Part shown: one piece after another, positions 35,726 through 45,002 of the stretch | Layout of the letters: each line of letters opens with the position of its first letter | How positions within the stretch are numbered: the first letter of the stretch is position 1 | Assembly (NCBI GenBank): GCA_036514995.1 | Contig: DATBWB010000012.1 | Coordinates: 1-52,869 of the forward strand | Source: Candidatus Acidiferrales bacterium | GTDB taxonomy: Bacteria > Acidobacteriota > Terriglobia > Acidiferrales > DATBWB01 | Direction of reading: 5' to 3' | Length of the DNA: 52,869 nt | The notes under the pieces: model-generated | The model's database searches: none | Seen by the model: the letters and a program-made list of their open reading frames with translations, nothing else | What the model was told of the DNA's origin: nothing | Translations under genes and position numbers: made by a program

Positions 35726-36832
35726 TCACGTTGTCGAAAACAATTTCATCAAGTCCTCGCGGCTGGCGGGCGGGCGCTCGAGCAACGCCAGGTTTTCCGC
35801 CAGGTGGTCCGGGCTGGTCATGCCGACGAGCGCGGTGGCGATACCCGGGGTGGAGCGGACAAATTGGAGAGCGCGCTGGGCGTCCGTTTCGAGCCCGCCG
35901 AGCGCTGCGCCCACAAAATGGGGCAAGTTGCGCGTCACCTGACCCTGCATGATGGACGCGCTTGCCATAATCGTCACGTCGAGTGCCCGCGCGGCGTCGA
36001 GGATGGTGCGCGACTTCCCTGCCAAAGGCTGATTGGCCACGAGAAAGGCCTCCGGCATGGCGAGGTTGTAAGGAAGCTGCACCACGCGGAAATGATGCGC
36101 TTGGCCGGCGACGCTGCGGGCCACGTCGGCAATTTCTTCAAGCGAGAGATAATCGTGACTGCGCTCCGGCCGGCGGTAGCCGTCCCAGGTGGCGGTACCG
36201 TACATCCGTATCTTGCCCTGGGCGACGGCTTCTTCCAGAGCGGCGAACGCCGCCCGCAGCCGTGCGAGAAATTTTTCGCGCCCGATGAGGGGCAACTGCG
36301 TCTCCGGGTTGTGGACGTAGTAGATGTCAAGGCAGTCGAGGCCGAGGTTCCGCCGGCTCCGCTCGAGCTGATCCAGGAGATAGCGAGGGGCCATGCAATG
36401 CATCCCGCCGGCAATTTCCTCAACCGGCAGAATTCCGGGACGGATATAGTGCTGCTCGAAGTAGGCGGCGGGGTCAGCCGGCAACTCGCCATCGGGCGTC
36501 AAGAAACCGCCTTTGGTCGCCACGATCACCTCTTCACGGGAATAGCCGGCCGCAAAAAGTTCTTTGAGCGCGGCGCCGATCGAGCGCTCGCTTCGCTGGA
36601 AGCGATAATTGATGGCGCTGTCCACGACGTTGATGCCGCCTGCCACCGAACGGCAAACCGCTTTCCGGTAAGCCTCATCCGTGCTTGCGTCCGGCTCGCC
36701 GAGGTAGGTGCCTAGCCCAAGCGAGCTCATCCACAAACTTTGCTCCTGCCGGAAATGGCCCCGGGCCACGCTGCCCTCGAATCGCGCGGCGTACTTCCTG
36801 GTGCCAGCCGGTGTTGCATATCCTGGCTGCAT
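35726..36832 (-). CDS. Aldo/keto reductase
   Basis: A 368-residue NADPH-dependent oxidoreductase fold. The catalytic Asp and Tyr lie in VVDSAINYRF, Lys in VATKGGF and His in YYVHNPET. LSLEEIADVAR and the conserved GHFRQEQSLWMSSLGLGTYLGE start match a long-N-terminus subfamily. The ATG at 36832 has GGGAG. The first eight codons (MQPGYATP), the leader and the -10 box are duplicated at 38877-38941. Substrate unknown. Confidence 0.85.
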   Translation of the reverse strand: MQPGYATPAGTRKYAARFEGSVARGHFRQEQSLWMSSLGLGTYLGEPDASTDEAYRKAVCRSVAGGINVVDSAINYRFQRSERSIGAALKELFAAGYSREEVIVATKGGFLTPDGELPADPAAYFEQHYIRPGILPVEEIAGGMHCMAPRYLLDQLERSRRNLGLDCLDIYYVHNPETQLPLIGREKFLARLRAAFAALEEAVAQGKIRMYGTATWDGYRRPERSHDYLSLEEIADVARSVAGQAHHFRVVQLPYNLAMPEAFLVANQPLAGKSRTILDAARALDVTIMASASIMQGQVTRNLPHFVGAALGGLETDAQRALQFVRSTPGIATALVGMTSPDHLAENLALLERPPASREDLMKLFSTT

Positions 36833-36876
36833 GGAACTCCCCAAATTCAAGCGAAGGTGGAAAAGACACTATACCA
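36805..36876 (-). promoter_or_regulatory. Aldo/keto reductase promoter and leader, copy 1 of a duplicated segment
   Basis: On the minus strand, an extended -10 (TGG then TATAGT at 36868-36873) lies 35 bases from the ATG, with the SD GGGGAG between. 36809-36832 is identical over 24 bases to 38877-38900, and the -10 to ATG distance is the same in both copies. Confidence 0.55.
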
Positions 36877-37147
36877 GACTCTCAGACCACTTATACTCGA
36901 CGGTGACAGTTGGGAGCGTTACGAGAGGCGGCCAGCCCATTCGTGCGAGATCTCCAAGTGATAGGGCGGGGCGGGAAAGAAAGGGGTTGGTGGTGCAAGA
37001 AATTGTGGGCTAGATAGAAGTCGCACCAATTGGGCAAATTGGGATCAAAAGCTACTCTTTTGAGCGAAAACCCCCGAGCTTCGTCCCTTGCTTGCACCAG
37101 CAACCTTGGATGACGTTCTCTGGTCGTTGCTTCAGAGAACGTGCCGG
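36833..37147. other. 315-bp spacer
   Basis: Holds the aldo/keto reductase promoter at its left end. The remainder up to the subtilase stop at 37148 is AT-richer and has no gene or clear terminator. Confidence 0.4.
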
Positions 37148-38734
37148 TTAAGGTGCTGGCGTCGCGGCAAGCGCCGCGTCGCCCTGGATCAGCCCCGCTC
37201 CAACCGGGTCACAGGCGAAGCTGCCGCACATCGTGTCCCAACTAGGGTTGAAGAAGCCCCCGACGAGGAAGGGCTCCAAGACGCCTACCCGGCTGTCGTT
37301 GGCAGCCATGGGAAGCGCAGTGGCCTTCAGGATATTTTCGACATCGGCCTGGGTCAGGTTCGGGTTCTTCTCGATCATGAGTGCCGCCACTCCAGCGGTC
37401 AGCGGCGATGAGAAGCTGGTTCCAGCCCAGAAGAAGAACCCAGAAGTTCCCATGGCTCCCCCCGGTGCTACCGTCCAAATGCCGGGGGCCAACACGTCCA
37501 ATTCCTGCGGGTCCACACCAAAGGGAATGCTACGGGCAGGGATGGCCCGGCTGCTGAAGCCCGCCACATAGGACTGCAACTCCTCGGAGGTGCCGGAACC
37601 ATCAGGGTCGTTGTCCACATCGCGTGTCCACCAGAAGGCTCGGTTCGGAGCGGCAGGCGTGCCCGGAAGGAACTGCTTAGTCCAGCCGACAGCGCCCACG
37701 GAGATGACCTCCGGGAACGCTCCCGGCCAGCTCATCCCGCGCTCACCTCCGTTGCCAGCGGAAACGACGATAATCAGGCCATTGGCGATGGCGTCCTGAA
37801 TTGCTACCCGCTCCAGGAAAGTGGGTGAGCCGCCGCCGATGCTGATATTGACCGCGAGGGGGCCGACCACGCCGTTGACCTTCAACTCAGTCGCGTAAGC
37901 GATGGCGCCAATGATGCGCGAGCTCCAGGTGAAAGCTGCCCCGTTGGGGAATACTTTCAACGGGATGATCTTCGCGCCAGGAGCCACGCCGTCAACGACA
38001 AGTGGCGTCCCGAGTACGGTTCTTTTGAAACCGATAATGTGCGACGCGACGGCGATCCCGTGGCTGTTGGTGTCGCGTTCCCACAGATTCGTGGGATTCG
38101 AGATATTGAATTCATCGGGCGGCACAAAGTTCTCAGCCACTGCGCCGCCGCCCATGAAGGCCCTGGCGAGATCGGTCCGGACACGGCTTGGGATCAAGAA
38201 GTCGCGCCAGTTCTTGATCAAGCCGGTGTCGATCACGGCAACGTGCACACCCGCGCCAGTCTGAGCGATCTCGCGCGGGTCTGGATTCCCGATGCCGGCA
38301 AGCCCTGTACCTGACTCCTCGACATCGACGACATCAATGATGTCGCGGTCCCAACTGCCCACATCGGTGAGGTATCGGGGCTGATCGTTCTCCACTGACT
38401 TCACGAACGGAAGCCCTTCGATGGCCAGGCGGGCATTGATGCCAGACGGGGTGACGACTATGGTGTTGTAGCGGTAGATCACCCCGTGGACGGTGCCATA
38501 GTTGCGTAGCTCGGCCACCATGGCATCGGTCACCCGGCGATTCGCGACCACAATCAATCGGCCCCTTTGCTGGGCCGGTCCTTGGTTATCTTCGGTCAAG
38601 ATCGGCTGGAAGCCCGCCACCTCGTCGGTTGCGCGCGACGGTAACTGGCCGAGCATGACCTGCGCAAACACGACGATGGTAACGAAGACGACCGCCAGTC
38701 CAAATCCCACTCGAGAAAGAACCCATTTGCTCAT
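37148..38734 (-). CDS. Secreted subtilisin-like serine protease (S8)
   Basis: 528 residues. The N-terminal hydrophobic segment (about 8-30) is a signal peptide or anchor. A prodomain-like region (about 57-120) follows. The catalytic triad is D169 (VIDTG), H225 (NSHGIAVAS) and S440 (GTSFSSP), with the oxyanion Asn in SAGNGG. The residue after the catalytic His departs from the usual HGT (HGI). No C-terminal extra domain. It is divergent from a second, larger subtilase. Confidence 0.88.
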   Translation of the reverse strand: MSKWVLSRVGFGLAVVFVTIVVFAQVMLGQLPSRATDEVAGFQPILTEDNQGPAQQRGRLIVVANRRVTDAMVAELRNYGTVHGVIYRYNTIVVTPSGINARLAIEGLPFVKSVENDQPRYLTDVGSWDRDIIDVVDVEESGTGLAGIGNPDPREIAQTGAGVHVAVIDTGLIKNWRDFLIPSRVRTDLARAFMGGGAVAENFVPPDEFNISNPTNLWERDTNSHGIAVASHIIGFKRTVLGTPLVVDGVAPGAKIIPLKVFPNGAAFTWSSRIIGAIAYATELKVNGVVGPLAVNISIGGGSPTFLERVAIQDAIANGLIIVVSAGNGGERGMSWPGAFPEVISVGAVGWTKQFLPGTPAAPNRAFWWTRDVDNDPDGSGTSEELQSYVAGFSSRAIPARSIPFGVDPQELDVLAPGIWTVAPGGAMGTSGFFFWAGTSFSSPLTAGVAALMIEKNPNLTQADVENILKATALPMAANDSRVGVLEPFLVGGFFNPSWDTMCGSFACDPVGAGLIQGDAALAATPAP

Positions 38735-38864
38735 GATTCGCCCCCCTCTCTACTCATAGGGACATTCTTGATTATGGACTTGCCTGCGGGACAACAACGA
38801 TACATCACTTGGACGACCGCAACCAGTCCTTTTCGCCGTTCAAGCCCTGCCAGCGGTCGAGCTT

Positions 38865-38941
38865 TCACATAGCAGTCGGTGTTGCATATCCTGGCTGCAT
38901 AGGACTCCTAGGACTTGTGGAAACGTGGAATCCACACTATA
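38865..38941 (-). promoter_or_regulatory. Copy 2 of the promoter/leader segment, with an 11-codon peptide
   Basis: On the minus strand: TATAGT (38936-38941), then AGGAG, then ATG at 38900 opening MQPGYATPTAM and a stop at 38865-38867. It is homologous to the start of the aldo/keto reductase and lies 130 bases before the subtilase ATG at 38734, for which it may be the promoter. Confidence 0.5.
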
Positions 38942-39017
38942 CAACAGAATAACGGACCGCAGGCAATCCCCCGCAAGTTGAAAGATTACCCGGGCCAAGG
39001 AGCGATCCCGCTTCCGC

Positions 39018-39045
39018 TTGACAATGAGAAGAACTGCAGTATGCT
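39018..39045 (+). promoter_or_regulatory. Sigma-70 promoter of the large subtilase
   Basis: TTGACA (39018-39023), 16-base spacer, TATGCT (39040-39045). It excludes the ATG at 39046 as a start and supports ATG 39127. Confidence 0.65.
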
Positions 39046-39126
39046 ATGGAATACCTCGACACTCCGCAGTGGAATCCTGGGGGCACTATGTGCCCAAGTC
39101 AACTTATGCCTAGGGAGGCAACCAAG

Positions 39127-41694
39127 ATGATTTTCTCACTCAAGCGATGCGGTAATTTTCTCCTGTTCAGCTTGCTCGTCGTTTGTGTTGCTGTGGCAAG
39201 CCAGGCGGCGGCTGCCGAAAACGATGCAGAGGCCGCGGCCGAGCCATCGCTCGAGATGCCTGCGTTGTGGTTCGTGGAGTTGCAAAGCGCACCGGTGGCG
39301 GAAGCCAGCGCCAACGATGAAGCAAAGTACCGGGCTAAGCTCCAGCAAGAAAAGCAGGCCTTTCGCGCTGCCGCCGCTGCTGCCGGAATCCAGTTCAAGG
39401 AGCGGTATGCCTACGATGTGTTGTGGAACGGGTTATCGGTGGAGATCGCGCCGCGCGACCTTTTGGCTCTCTCGCGGGTTCCCGGCGTGGCTACTGTCTA
39501 TCCAGTCGAAACCGTAGCGATTCCTGACCCGCCGGTAGCCATGGATCCGGGCGAGAGCGCACCGGAACTCTTAACGGCCATCAAGATGACCGGGGCTGAT
39601 GACGCTCACGCTGCGGGCATCACCGGAACAGGCGTCAACGTGGCGGTGATGGATACCGGCATTGATTATAACCATCCCGATTTGGGCGGTGGCTTTGGGC
39701 CCGGCTTCCGCGTCGCGGGAGGCTTTGACTTTGTGGGCGATGCTTTCAATTCCTCTGGCACAACCCCTGGAGAACTCACTCCAGTGCCGGACCCTGACCC
39801 AATGGATTGCAATGGCCACGGAACTCACGTTTCCGGCATCGTAGGGGCCAACGGCACAGTGAAGGGCGTGGCTCCGAACGTCATTTTCCGGGTGTACAAG
39901 GTTTTTGGCTGCACGGGAACTACCACGGCTGACATTATGCTGGCCGCGATGGAGCGCGCGCTGGCTGATGGCAACCAGATACTCAACATGAGCATTGGTG
40001 CGGCATTCCAGTGGCCGCAATATCCCACCGCGCGCGGCGGCGATAACCTTGTGAACCGCGGAGTGGTGGTGGTGGCATCGGCCGGCAACAGCGGTGCCAA
40101 TGGGCTCTACTCGATGAGCGCTCCTGGGGTGGGCAAGAAAGTAATCGGCGTGGGTTCGGTGGACAACACCCACCTGAACGCGCTCGCGTTCCGGCTCGCC
40201 ACGGGCGAACTGGTTGGCTATATCCAAATGAGCAACGCCAATCCGCCTGCGCTCTCCGGCACAGAAGCAATTGTCAACGCTGGCCGGGCCTGCAATGTCG
40301 ATCTGCCTCTCCCACCCGCTGTGGCAGGCAAGGTAGCACTGATTACCCGTGGACTCTGCACCTTCCGGGAGAAAGCACTCAACGCTCGAGCGGCTGGAGC
40401 CACCGCGGCATTGATCTACAATAATGCGCCCGGTATTTTCCAAGGCACGGTGGGAACGCCGCCGTTGGCTTTTCCCGTCGCCAGCCTGTCCCAAGCAGAT
40501 GGTCTTTTGATTCTGGGCAAGTTACCCACAACGATAACTTGGACGAACCAATTGGTTAGTCTTCCCAATGCCAGCGGCGGACTTTCGTCCAGTTTCACCT
40601 CGTACGGGGTCAGCCCCGACCTGGTGCTGAAGCCGGACATCACCGCGCCAGGCGGCTTGATCTTTTCTACGATCCCGCTCGCTCAGGGTACCTACGGACT
40701 GAATAGCGGCACCTCGATGTCATCGCCGCATGTGGCTGGCACGGTCGCGCTCCTGCTCGAAGCGCATCCAAATACACCCAGCCAGGTAGTTCGCGACATC
40801 CTGCAGAACAGCGGCGTGCCTCGGCTCTGGTGGGGCAATCCCGGGCTCGGGTTGTTCGACAACACCCACCGCCAGGGGGCGGGCCTGGTGGAGATCGACG
40901 CAGCCATCAACGCCACCACCAAGGTGACCCCTGGCAAACATTCGCTCGGCGAAACGGAAGGGCTTCCGGTGACGCGCACCTTGCACTTGGAGAACAACGG
41001 CATTGGCGGGGTCACCTACGATCTCTCCCACCAGCCGGCGCAGGCAACAGGGCCGAACACCTTCTCGGTCGCCTTCTTCAACGCGCCCGCGACGGTGGCC
41101 TTTAGCAGTCCGAGTGTCTTCGTGTCGGCGGGGGGGACGGCCAACGTGAACATGACCTTCACCGAACCGGCCGGGCTGGCCAACCGGGGTCTGTTTGGCG
41201 GGTTCATCGTTCTGACTCCGCAGGGCGGCGGCCGGGCGCTGCGTGTGCCATACTCGGGCTTCAAGGGTGATTACCAGTCAATTCTCGTCCTGAATCCGGC
41301 GGCCTCCAGCTTCGGTAATCCGCTCCTGCGTCCATCGCCAATGTTTGGGGCAAGCGGGCCGATCACCATCAACCTGACGAACGCCTCGACGGCCGATGAC
41401 CTGGCGTTCATATTGGTCCACCTCGACCACCAAGTGCGGCGCGTGCGCTTGGAGATTTTCGATGCTAGCACCGGACGGGCTTTTGGTCGTGTGGGTGAAT
41501 TCAATTATGTCGGACGTAACAGCTTGGCAACCAGTTTCTTCCTGTTCACCTGGAGCGCAACCGACCGCTTTGGCGCGCCGGTGCCCAGCGGCACCTACGT
41601 CATCAAATTGTCGGTTCAGAAGGCGCTGGGGGATGATGGCAATCCAGCCCATTGGGAAACTTGGACGTCGCCCGTTGTGACAGTGATTCGTTAG
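39127..41694 (+). CDS. Secreted multidomain subtilase (S8 with PA insert and C-terminal Ig-like domains)
   Basis: 855 residues. Signal peptide about 1-30, then an I9-like propeptide (about 45-130). The catalytic residues are D176 (VMDTG), H231 (GHGTHVSG) and S530 (GTSMSSPH), with SAGNSG for the oxyanion. A protease-associated domain is inserted at about 360-475 (ITRGLCTFREKALNA). The C-terminal half is Fn3/FlgD-like beta sandwich (WSATDRFGAPVPSGTYVI). Layout is like Vpr/lactocepin-type extracellular proteases. The ATG at 39127 follows GGGAGG. Confidence 0.9.
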   Translation: MIFSLKRCGNFLLFSLLVVCVAVASQAAAAENDAEAAAEPSLEMPALWFVELQSAPVAEASANDEAKYRAKLQQEKQAFRAAAAAAGIQFKERYAYDVLWNGLSVEIAPRDLLALSRVPGVATVYPVETVAIPDPPVAMDPGESAPELLTAIKMTGADDAHAAGITGTGVNVAVMDTGIDYNHPDLGGGFGPGFRVAGGFDFVGDAFNSSGTTPGELTPVPDPDPMDCNGHGTHVSGIVGANGTVKGVAPNVIFRVYKVFGCTGTTTADIMLAAMERALADGNQILNMSIGAAFQWPQYPTARGGDNLVNRGVVVVASAGNSGANGLYSMSAPGVGKKVIGVGSVDNTHLNALAFRLATGELVGYIQMSNANPPALSGTEAIVNAGRACNVDLPLPPAVAGKVALITRGLCTFREKALNARAAGATAALIYNNAPGIFQGTVGTPPLAFPVASLSQADGLLILGKLPTTITWTNQLVSLPNASGGLSSSFTSYGVSPDLVLKPDITAPGGLIFSTIPLAQGTYGLNSGTSMSSPHVAGTVALLLEAHPNTPSQVVRDILQNSGVPRLWWGNPGLGLFDNTHRQGAGLVEIDAAINATTKVTPGKHSLGETEGLPVTRTLHLENNGIGGVTYDLSHQPAQATGPNTFSVAFFNAPATVAFSSPSVFVSAGGTANVNMTFTEPAGLANRGLFGGFIVLTPQGGGRALRVPYSGFKGDYQSILVLNPAASSFGNPLLRPSPMFGASGPITINLTNASTADDLAFILVHLDHQVRRVRLEIFDASTGRAFGRVGEFNYVGRNSLATSFFLFTWSATDRFGAPVPSGTYVIKLSVQKALGDDGNPAHWETWTSPVVTVIR

Positions 41695-41723
41695 CGGGCA
41701 GGCAACTTTGGTCATAACTCTGG

Positions 41724-41760
41724 GTGCCCTGGCCTGTGCGTCGGCCAGGGCACTTTTCTT
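41724..41760 (+). terminator. Intrinsic terminator of the large subtilase
   Basis: An 11-bp stem (GTGCCCTGGCC / GGCCAGGGCAC) with an 8-base loop, followed by TTTTCTT, 30 bases after the stop. Confidence 0.85.
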
Positions 41761-41990
41761 ATGGGACGGCCTAGCGCCCCGCAGGATGGCCACGCCCCTA
41801 ATTTCCGCGGGAGTGGGGCGCCGCGGTTTCTGACGGGGCTGGCCGCTAACCAGTTGATGTTGCTTACAAAATCGCGGGCCAATGCTGGCCGGACAGTACT
41901 ATTCACAGAAAGCATCCTGTGTGCTAGCCTGGCTTGGCTTCAGCGAGTACTCCCAGCCAGAATCCAACCCAGCCCAAAAGTGACGGAACC

Positions 41991-42353
41991 ATGAACCATG
42001 TGAAGCAGCGTCGCTATCCCCGCGTTCGTTTCCCGGAGGGATTGCTTTTGGCTTGGCGATCTTGCGGCCGCCAGGAGGTTTCTCGGGCCACCGTATTGAG
42101 CGCGGGCGGGATGTTTGTTCCCACCCGCCAACCGGCACCGGTGGGCAGCATCGCGCAGATCATCCTCAAATTGCCCAAAGACGATGTGCGCATGCTGGCC
42201 GCGGTGCGCAACGTTCCCGACGGGCATGGGATGGGAATGGAAATTATTTCGATGCAGCCGGTAGCCCGAGGCCGCCTCAAGAAGTTCGTGGAGGCGCAGC
42301 GGGAAATGTTGCCCACCCTGAGCACTCTGGCAAGGAACCAGGGTTCGCCCTGA
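41991..42353 (+). CDS. PilZ-domain protein
   Basis: 120 residues. RRYPR gives the RxxxR motif. The second motif reads VLSAGG, with Val in place of D/N, so nucleotide binding is uncertain. The C terminus is a basic helix (GRLKKFVEAQREML). ATG 41991 is chosen because the PilZ fold starts there; the SD is weak. Confidence 0.75.
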   Translation: MNHVKQRRYPRVRFPEGLLLAWRSCGRQEVSRATVLSAGGMFVPTRQPAPVGSIAQIILKLPKDDVRMLAAVRNVPDGHGMGMEIISMQPVARGRLKKFVEAQREMLPTLSTLARNQGSP

Positions 42354-42427
42354 AGGGCTAGTCGCGAAAGCTCGGGAATGGGCTGCGAGACAAGGCAGCG
42401 GAAAGCTTCCCGACCAAGGCCGCAGGA

Positions 42428-43504
42428 TCAATTGGCTTGCATGCCGGCTGCGGCCACGCCGGCTTCCGAGAGAACCTGACGGCCTTCCGGCGAATCGGCC
42501 GCCAGGCCCTTGAACTGCATCGGCGCCTCATCCACGCCGAAGTTGATCCGGTACCGCTCTTCGACTCGCTCGAAATCTTGACGTGTCAAATCGGCTTTGT
42601 CCGGCGCGGCGGCAAATTCCGCCAGTTGCTCCTCGTTGTAAATATTGGGAACCACCGACGCCACCAGCGGCTCGCCCAAGATGAACTTGATGGCTGCCTG
42701 GCCGAGGGTCATGCCGCGCCCCTCATGGAGAAACTTCAGGGTATCAATCTTTTTCAAGCCATTGGTCAGCCAACTCTGGGGCCGATGGCTCCGATGATCG
42801 GTTTCTGAAAACTTGGTGTCGGCGGTGTACTTGCCTTCCAGCATGCCGGAACTGTGCGGGACACGAATGAGGAACGAGGTGCCGACCGGGCGGCCGGCGG
42901 CAATGAGTTGCCGGCCCGGGTTCTGCTCGAGCAGGTTATAGATCATGTGCATGACACCGATGTTTCGCTCGCGGATAGCGGCCACGCCCTCCACCAGCCA
43001 GCCAATCGCCGGCCCCAGGGCCACCCCTCCGGCGCGAATTTTTCCTTCGCGTTTCAGCTCGTCGAGCGCCGCAAAAAGCTCGTCGTTGCGGATATCCGCC
43101 AGGCGGGGGTTGTGCGCGAGATAGACATCAATGTAGTCGGTCGCGAGTCGTTCGAGCGATTGCTCGCAAGCGAATTTGATGAATTTCCTGGAGAAGTCGT
43201 GGGGCAACTCCTGCTGGCCGCGGCGCTCGCCCGGCTGGGAATAGAAATCGTAGCCAAACTTGTCCACAATGGCGATTTTTTGGCGGACGTCGCGGAGGGC
43301 CGCGGCAACCAGGGTTTCGCCGCGCCCGTTGGCGTAGGCGTCGGCCGTGTCGAACAAGGTCACTCCGAGGGAGTAGGCGCGCCGCAGGAGCTGAACCGCC
43401 GCCTCGTCGGTGAATTCACCCCACCATCCGGTGGAAACCGTCCAAACCCCAAAGCCTACCTCGGATACAGCGACATCCGTCCCCGGAATCTTGCGATAGC
43501 GCAT
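42428..43504 (-). CDS. Aldo/keto reductase
   Basis: 358 residues, beginning MRYRKIPGTDVAVSEVGFG, the typical start of this family. Asp and Tyr in TLFDTADAYANG, Lys in VDKFGYD and His in YLAHNPR form the tetrad, although the Lys context is unusual. The subfamily includes L-glyceraldehyde 3-phosphate-reductase-like and tas-like enzymes. ATG 43504 has a purine-rich SD. Not closely similar to the other reductase at 35726. Confidence 0.82.
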   Translation of the reverse strand: MRYRKIPGTDVAVSEVGFGVWTVSTGWWGEFTDEAAVQLLRRAYSLGVTLFDTADAYANGRGETLVAAALRDVRQKIAIVDKFGYDFYSQPGERRGQQELPHDFSRKFIKFACEQSLERLATDYIDVYLAHNPRLADIRNDELFAALDELKREGKIRAGGVALGPAIGWLVEGVAAIRERNIGVMHMIYNLLEQNPGRQLIAAGRPVGTSFLIRVPHSSGMLEGKYTADTKFSETDHRSHRPQSWLTNGLKKIDTLKFLHEGRGMTLGQAAIKFILGEPLVASVVPNIYNEEQLAEFAAAPDKADLTRQDFERVEERYRINFGVDEAPMQFKGLAADSPEGRQVLSEAGVAAAGMQAN

Positions 43505-44274
43505 GGCCTCTGCCTCGTGCGTGCTGAATTGCCCGAATGCGGGCTTGCCCACCATCAAGCTAGGCGGGCTTGCCTTGACCGGAAGGGGAGATTTTAGCAC
43601 AGGGCGAACCATCCCTTCCGGGTGAAACCCTCCGGGAGAACCCAGCCGGGACCACGGTGCCACCCAGCCGGAGGTCATGGGTCACAGTTGGATAGCGTGC
43701 CCCGATCCCCAGGGGCCACACCAACTACCTTCTTGAAAGGTGAGCGGACGTTTGACCTGACCCCCGAAAGCCCGTCGAACCAAAATGTAGCTCCTCCGGG
43801 TATACTACCGCTGGAAAGCGCAGTACGGCGGGCTGGAAGTGAACGAGGCGCGGCAGCTGCGGCATCTCGAAGAGGAGAACTGGCGGTTGAAGCAGATGGT
43901 GGCCAATCTGACGCTGGACAATTAGGCGTTCAAGGCGGTGCTGGGAAAAAAGTTCTGACGCCCGCGGCTCGGCGCGCCACGGTCGAAGAGGTGCGCGAGA
44001 AGTTTCCATTGAGCGAGCGGCGGGCCTCTGGGGTGGTAGGAGTCAGGTGATCGAGCATACGCTATCGCCGGCGCCGGAGCGGATTTCTTCCCGGCCAGCG
44101 GCGTTCTGAACGGCCTTGAAACCTCAGTAGGGATCGTAATCTATTTGAAGTAGTGCCTACCCGGGGGCGACGCCAACATTAAGGTCGTTTGCTTAGGCTT
44201 CGCAGGGAAGCCGAGAGCAGAATGTACTTGACCTCAGTTACCGGTTCTGATGGCGGCGATGGGGAGGGTCTGAG
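43505..44274. other. 770-bp region with no intact gene
   Basis: Apart from the IS3 remnant, I see no gene. A GATCCCCAGGGG-type short palindrome lies near 43706. The right part (44051-44274) is the leader of the following exported protein gene, without a clear promoter. Confidence 0.5.
43754..44050 (+). pseudogene. IS3-family transposase remnant (orfA and start of orfB)
   Basis: From 43803 the frame reads YYRWKAQYGGLEVNEARQL, then a leucine-zipper-like LEEENWRLKQMVANLTLDN. It is broken by a TAG at 43923-43925, after which AFKAVLGKKF ends in a stop. A second frame continues TPAARRATVEEVREKFPLSE and RRASGVVG, the start of IS3 orfB, then stops. TTTGACCTGACCCCCGA at 43754 resembles an IS3 left end. 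The catalytic DDE domain is gone. Confidence 0.75.
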
Positions 44275-44874
44275 ATGAAAATGGCAAGCGTTCTTCTCAC
44301 TTGGATTGGACTTCTTGGAATCTCGGCCGCGCAGGCGCAAGAGCCGAAGCAAGAAGTCGCTTTGTCTGGAGCTCCGGAGGAGCGCACCCTGTTCCCCAAG
44401 AACTTCGCCCGCGGCTTTATTGATTTTTCGTTGGCGCCCCCCCACAACGAACCCGATCTGGGCCGCTGCGCCGGGCCGTTCGGCCCGCAGGGAGGAGCCA
44501 GCGCGCCTTGCACCGCCTTCGCTCGTTATGTCTGGAGCGGCTATCTAGAACTCCAGCCCGTGGGGCGGGGCCCCCTGCGTCACGTCTTTCTGTTCCTTGA
44601 ACCGAAGTTTTTCTTCGGGAACAACGTCCCGCAGTACAAATACACCGCGTCGTCCGCGCCGATTGCATTTGAACGAGCCATCGGGGTTGGCCTGAAGTTG
44701 CCGAAGAACTTCGAACTCCGGGTCACGCAACACCGGGTGGAATGGCTGGGGCGCTTCGGCCAAGATTTGGGATCCGCCGACCTGAACACGGACGGCCCCT
44801 ATGGCCTCTATGCCACGGTCGGAGTGCGCTGGTATTTCGGCGGTTGGGGTGGCAGCCGTGGGGGAGCGTGGTAG
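44275..44874 (+). CDS. Exported hypothetical protein, possible outer-membrane beta-barrel
   Basis: 199 residues with a cleavable signal peptide (VLLTWIGLLGISAAQAQ). The mature part alternates hydrophobic and polar residues with aromatic ends (HVFLFLEPKFFFGNN, GLYATVGVRWYFGG), as in outer-membrane barrels. Two cysteines at CAGPFGPQGGASAPC may pair. No family recognised. GGAGGGT precedes the ATG. Confidence 0.6.
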   Translation: MKMASVLLTWIGLLGISAAQAQEPKQEVALSGAPEERTLFPKNFARGFIDFSLAPPHNEPDLGRCAGPFGPQGGASAPCTAFARYVWSGYLELQPVGRGPLRHVFLFLEPKFFFGNNVPQYKYTASSAPIAFERAIGVGLKLPKNFELRVTQHRVEWLGRFGQDLGSADLNTDGPYGLYATVGVRWYFGGWGGSRGGAW

Positions 44875-44976
44875 GGAGCAAAGCGCTTTGGATCATCAGA
44901 TGACTGCCCCAAAATGGTGCATCCCGGAAGCGTCGGCCCGCATCGAATAAAGCAGATACCATAGACTTGACCGAGG

Positions 44977-45002
44977 CTCCGTCCCGAAGCGTCGGGATGG
45001 AG
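44977..45002. repeat. Hairpin with a family B-like core
   Basis: CTCCGTCCCGA, AGCG, TCGGGATGGAG: 11-base arms with one G-T pair. Confidence 0.55.

Larger units (their letters stand above)
38735..39126. other. 392-bp divergent spacer between two subtilases
   Basis: Contains copy 2 of the aldo/keto reductase promoter/leader pointing left and a consensus-like sigma-70 promoter pointing right. Nothing else is recognised. Confidence 0.6.

Noticed and set aside
39046-39126. An upstream in-frame start (39046) for the large subtilase
   Set aside because: It lies immediately after the -10 box, and the signal peptide and SD support 39127.
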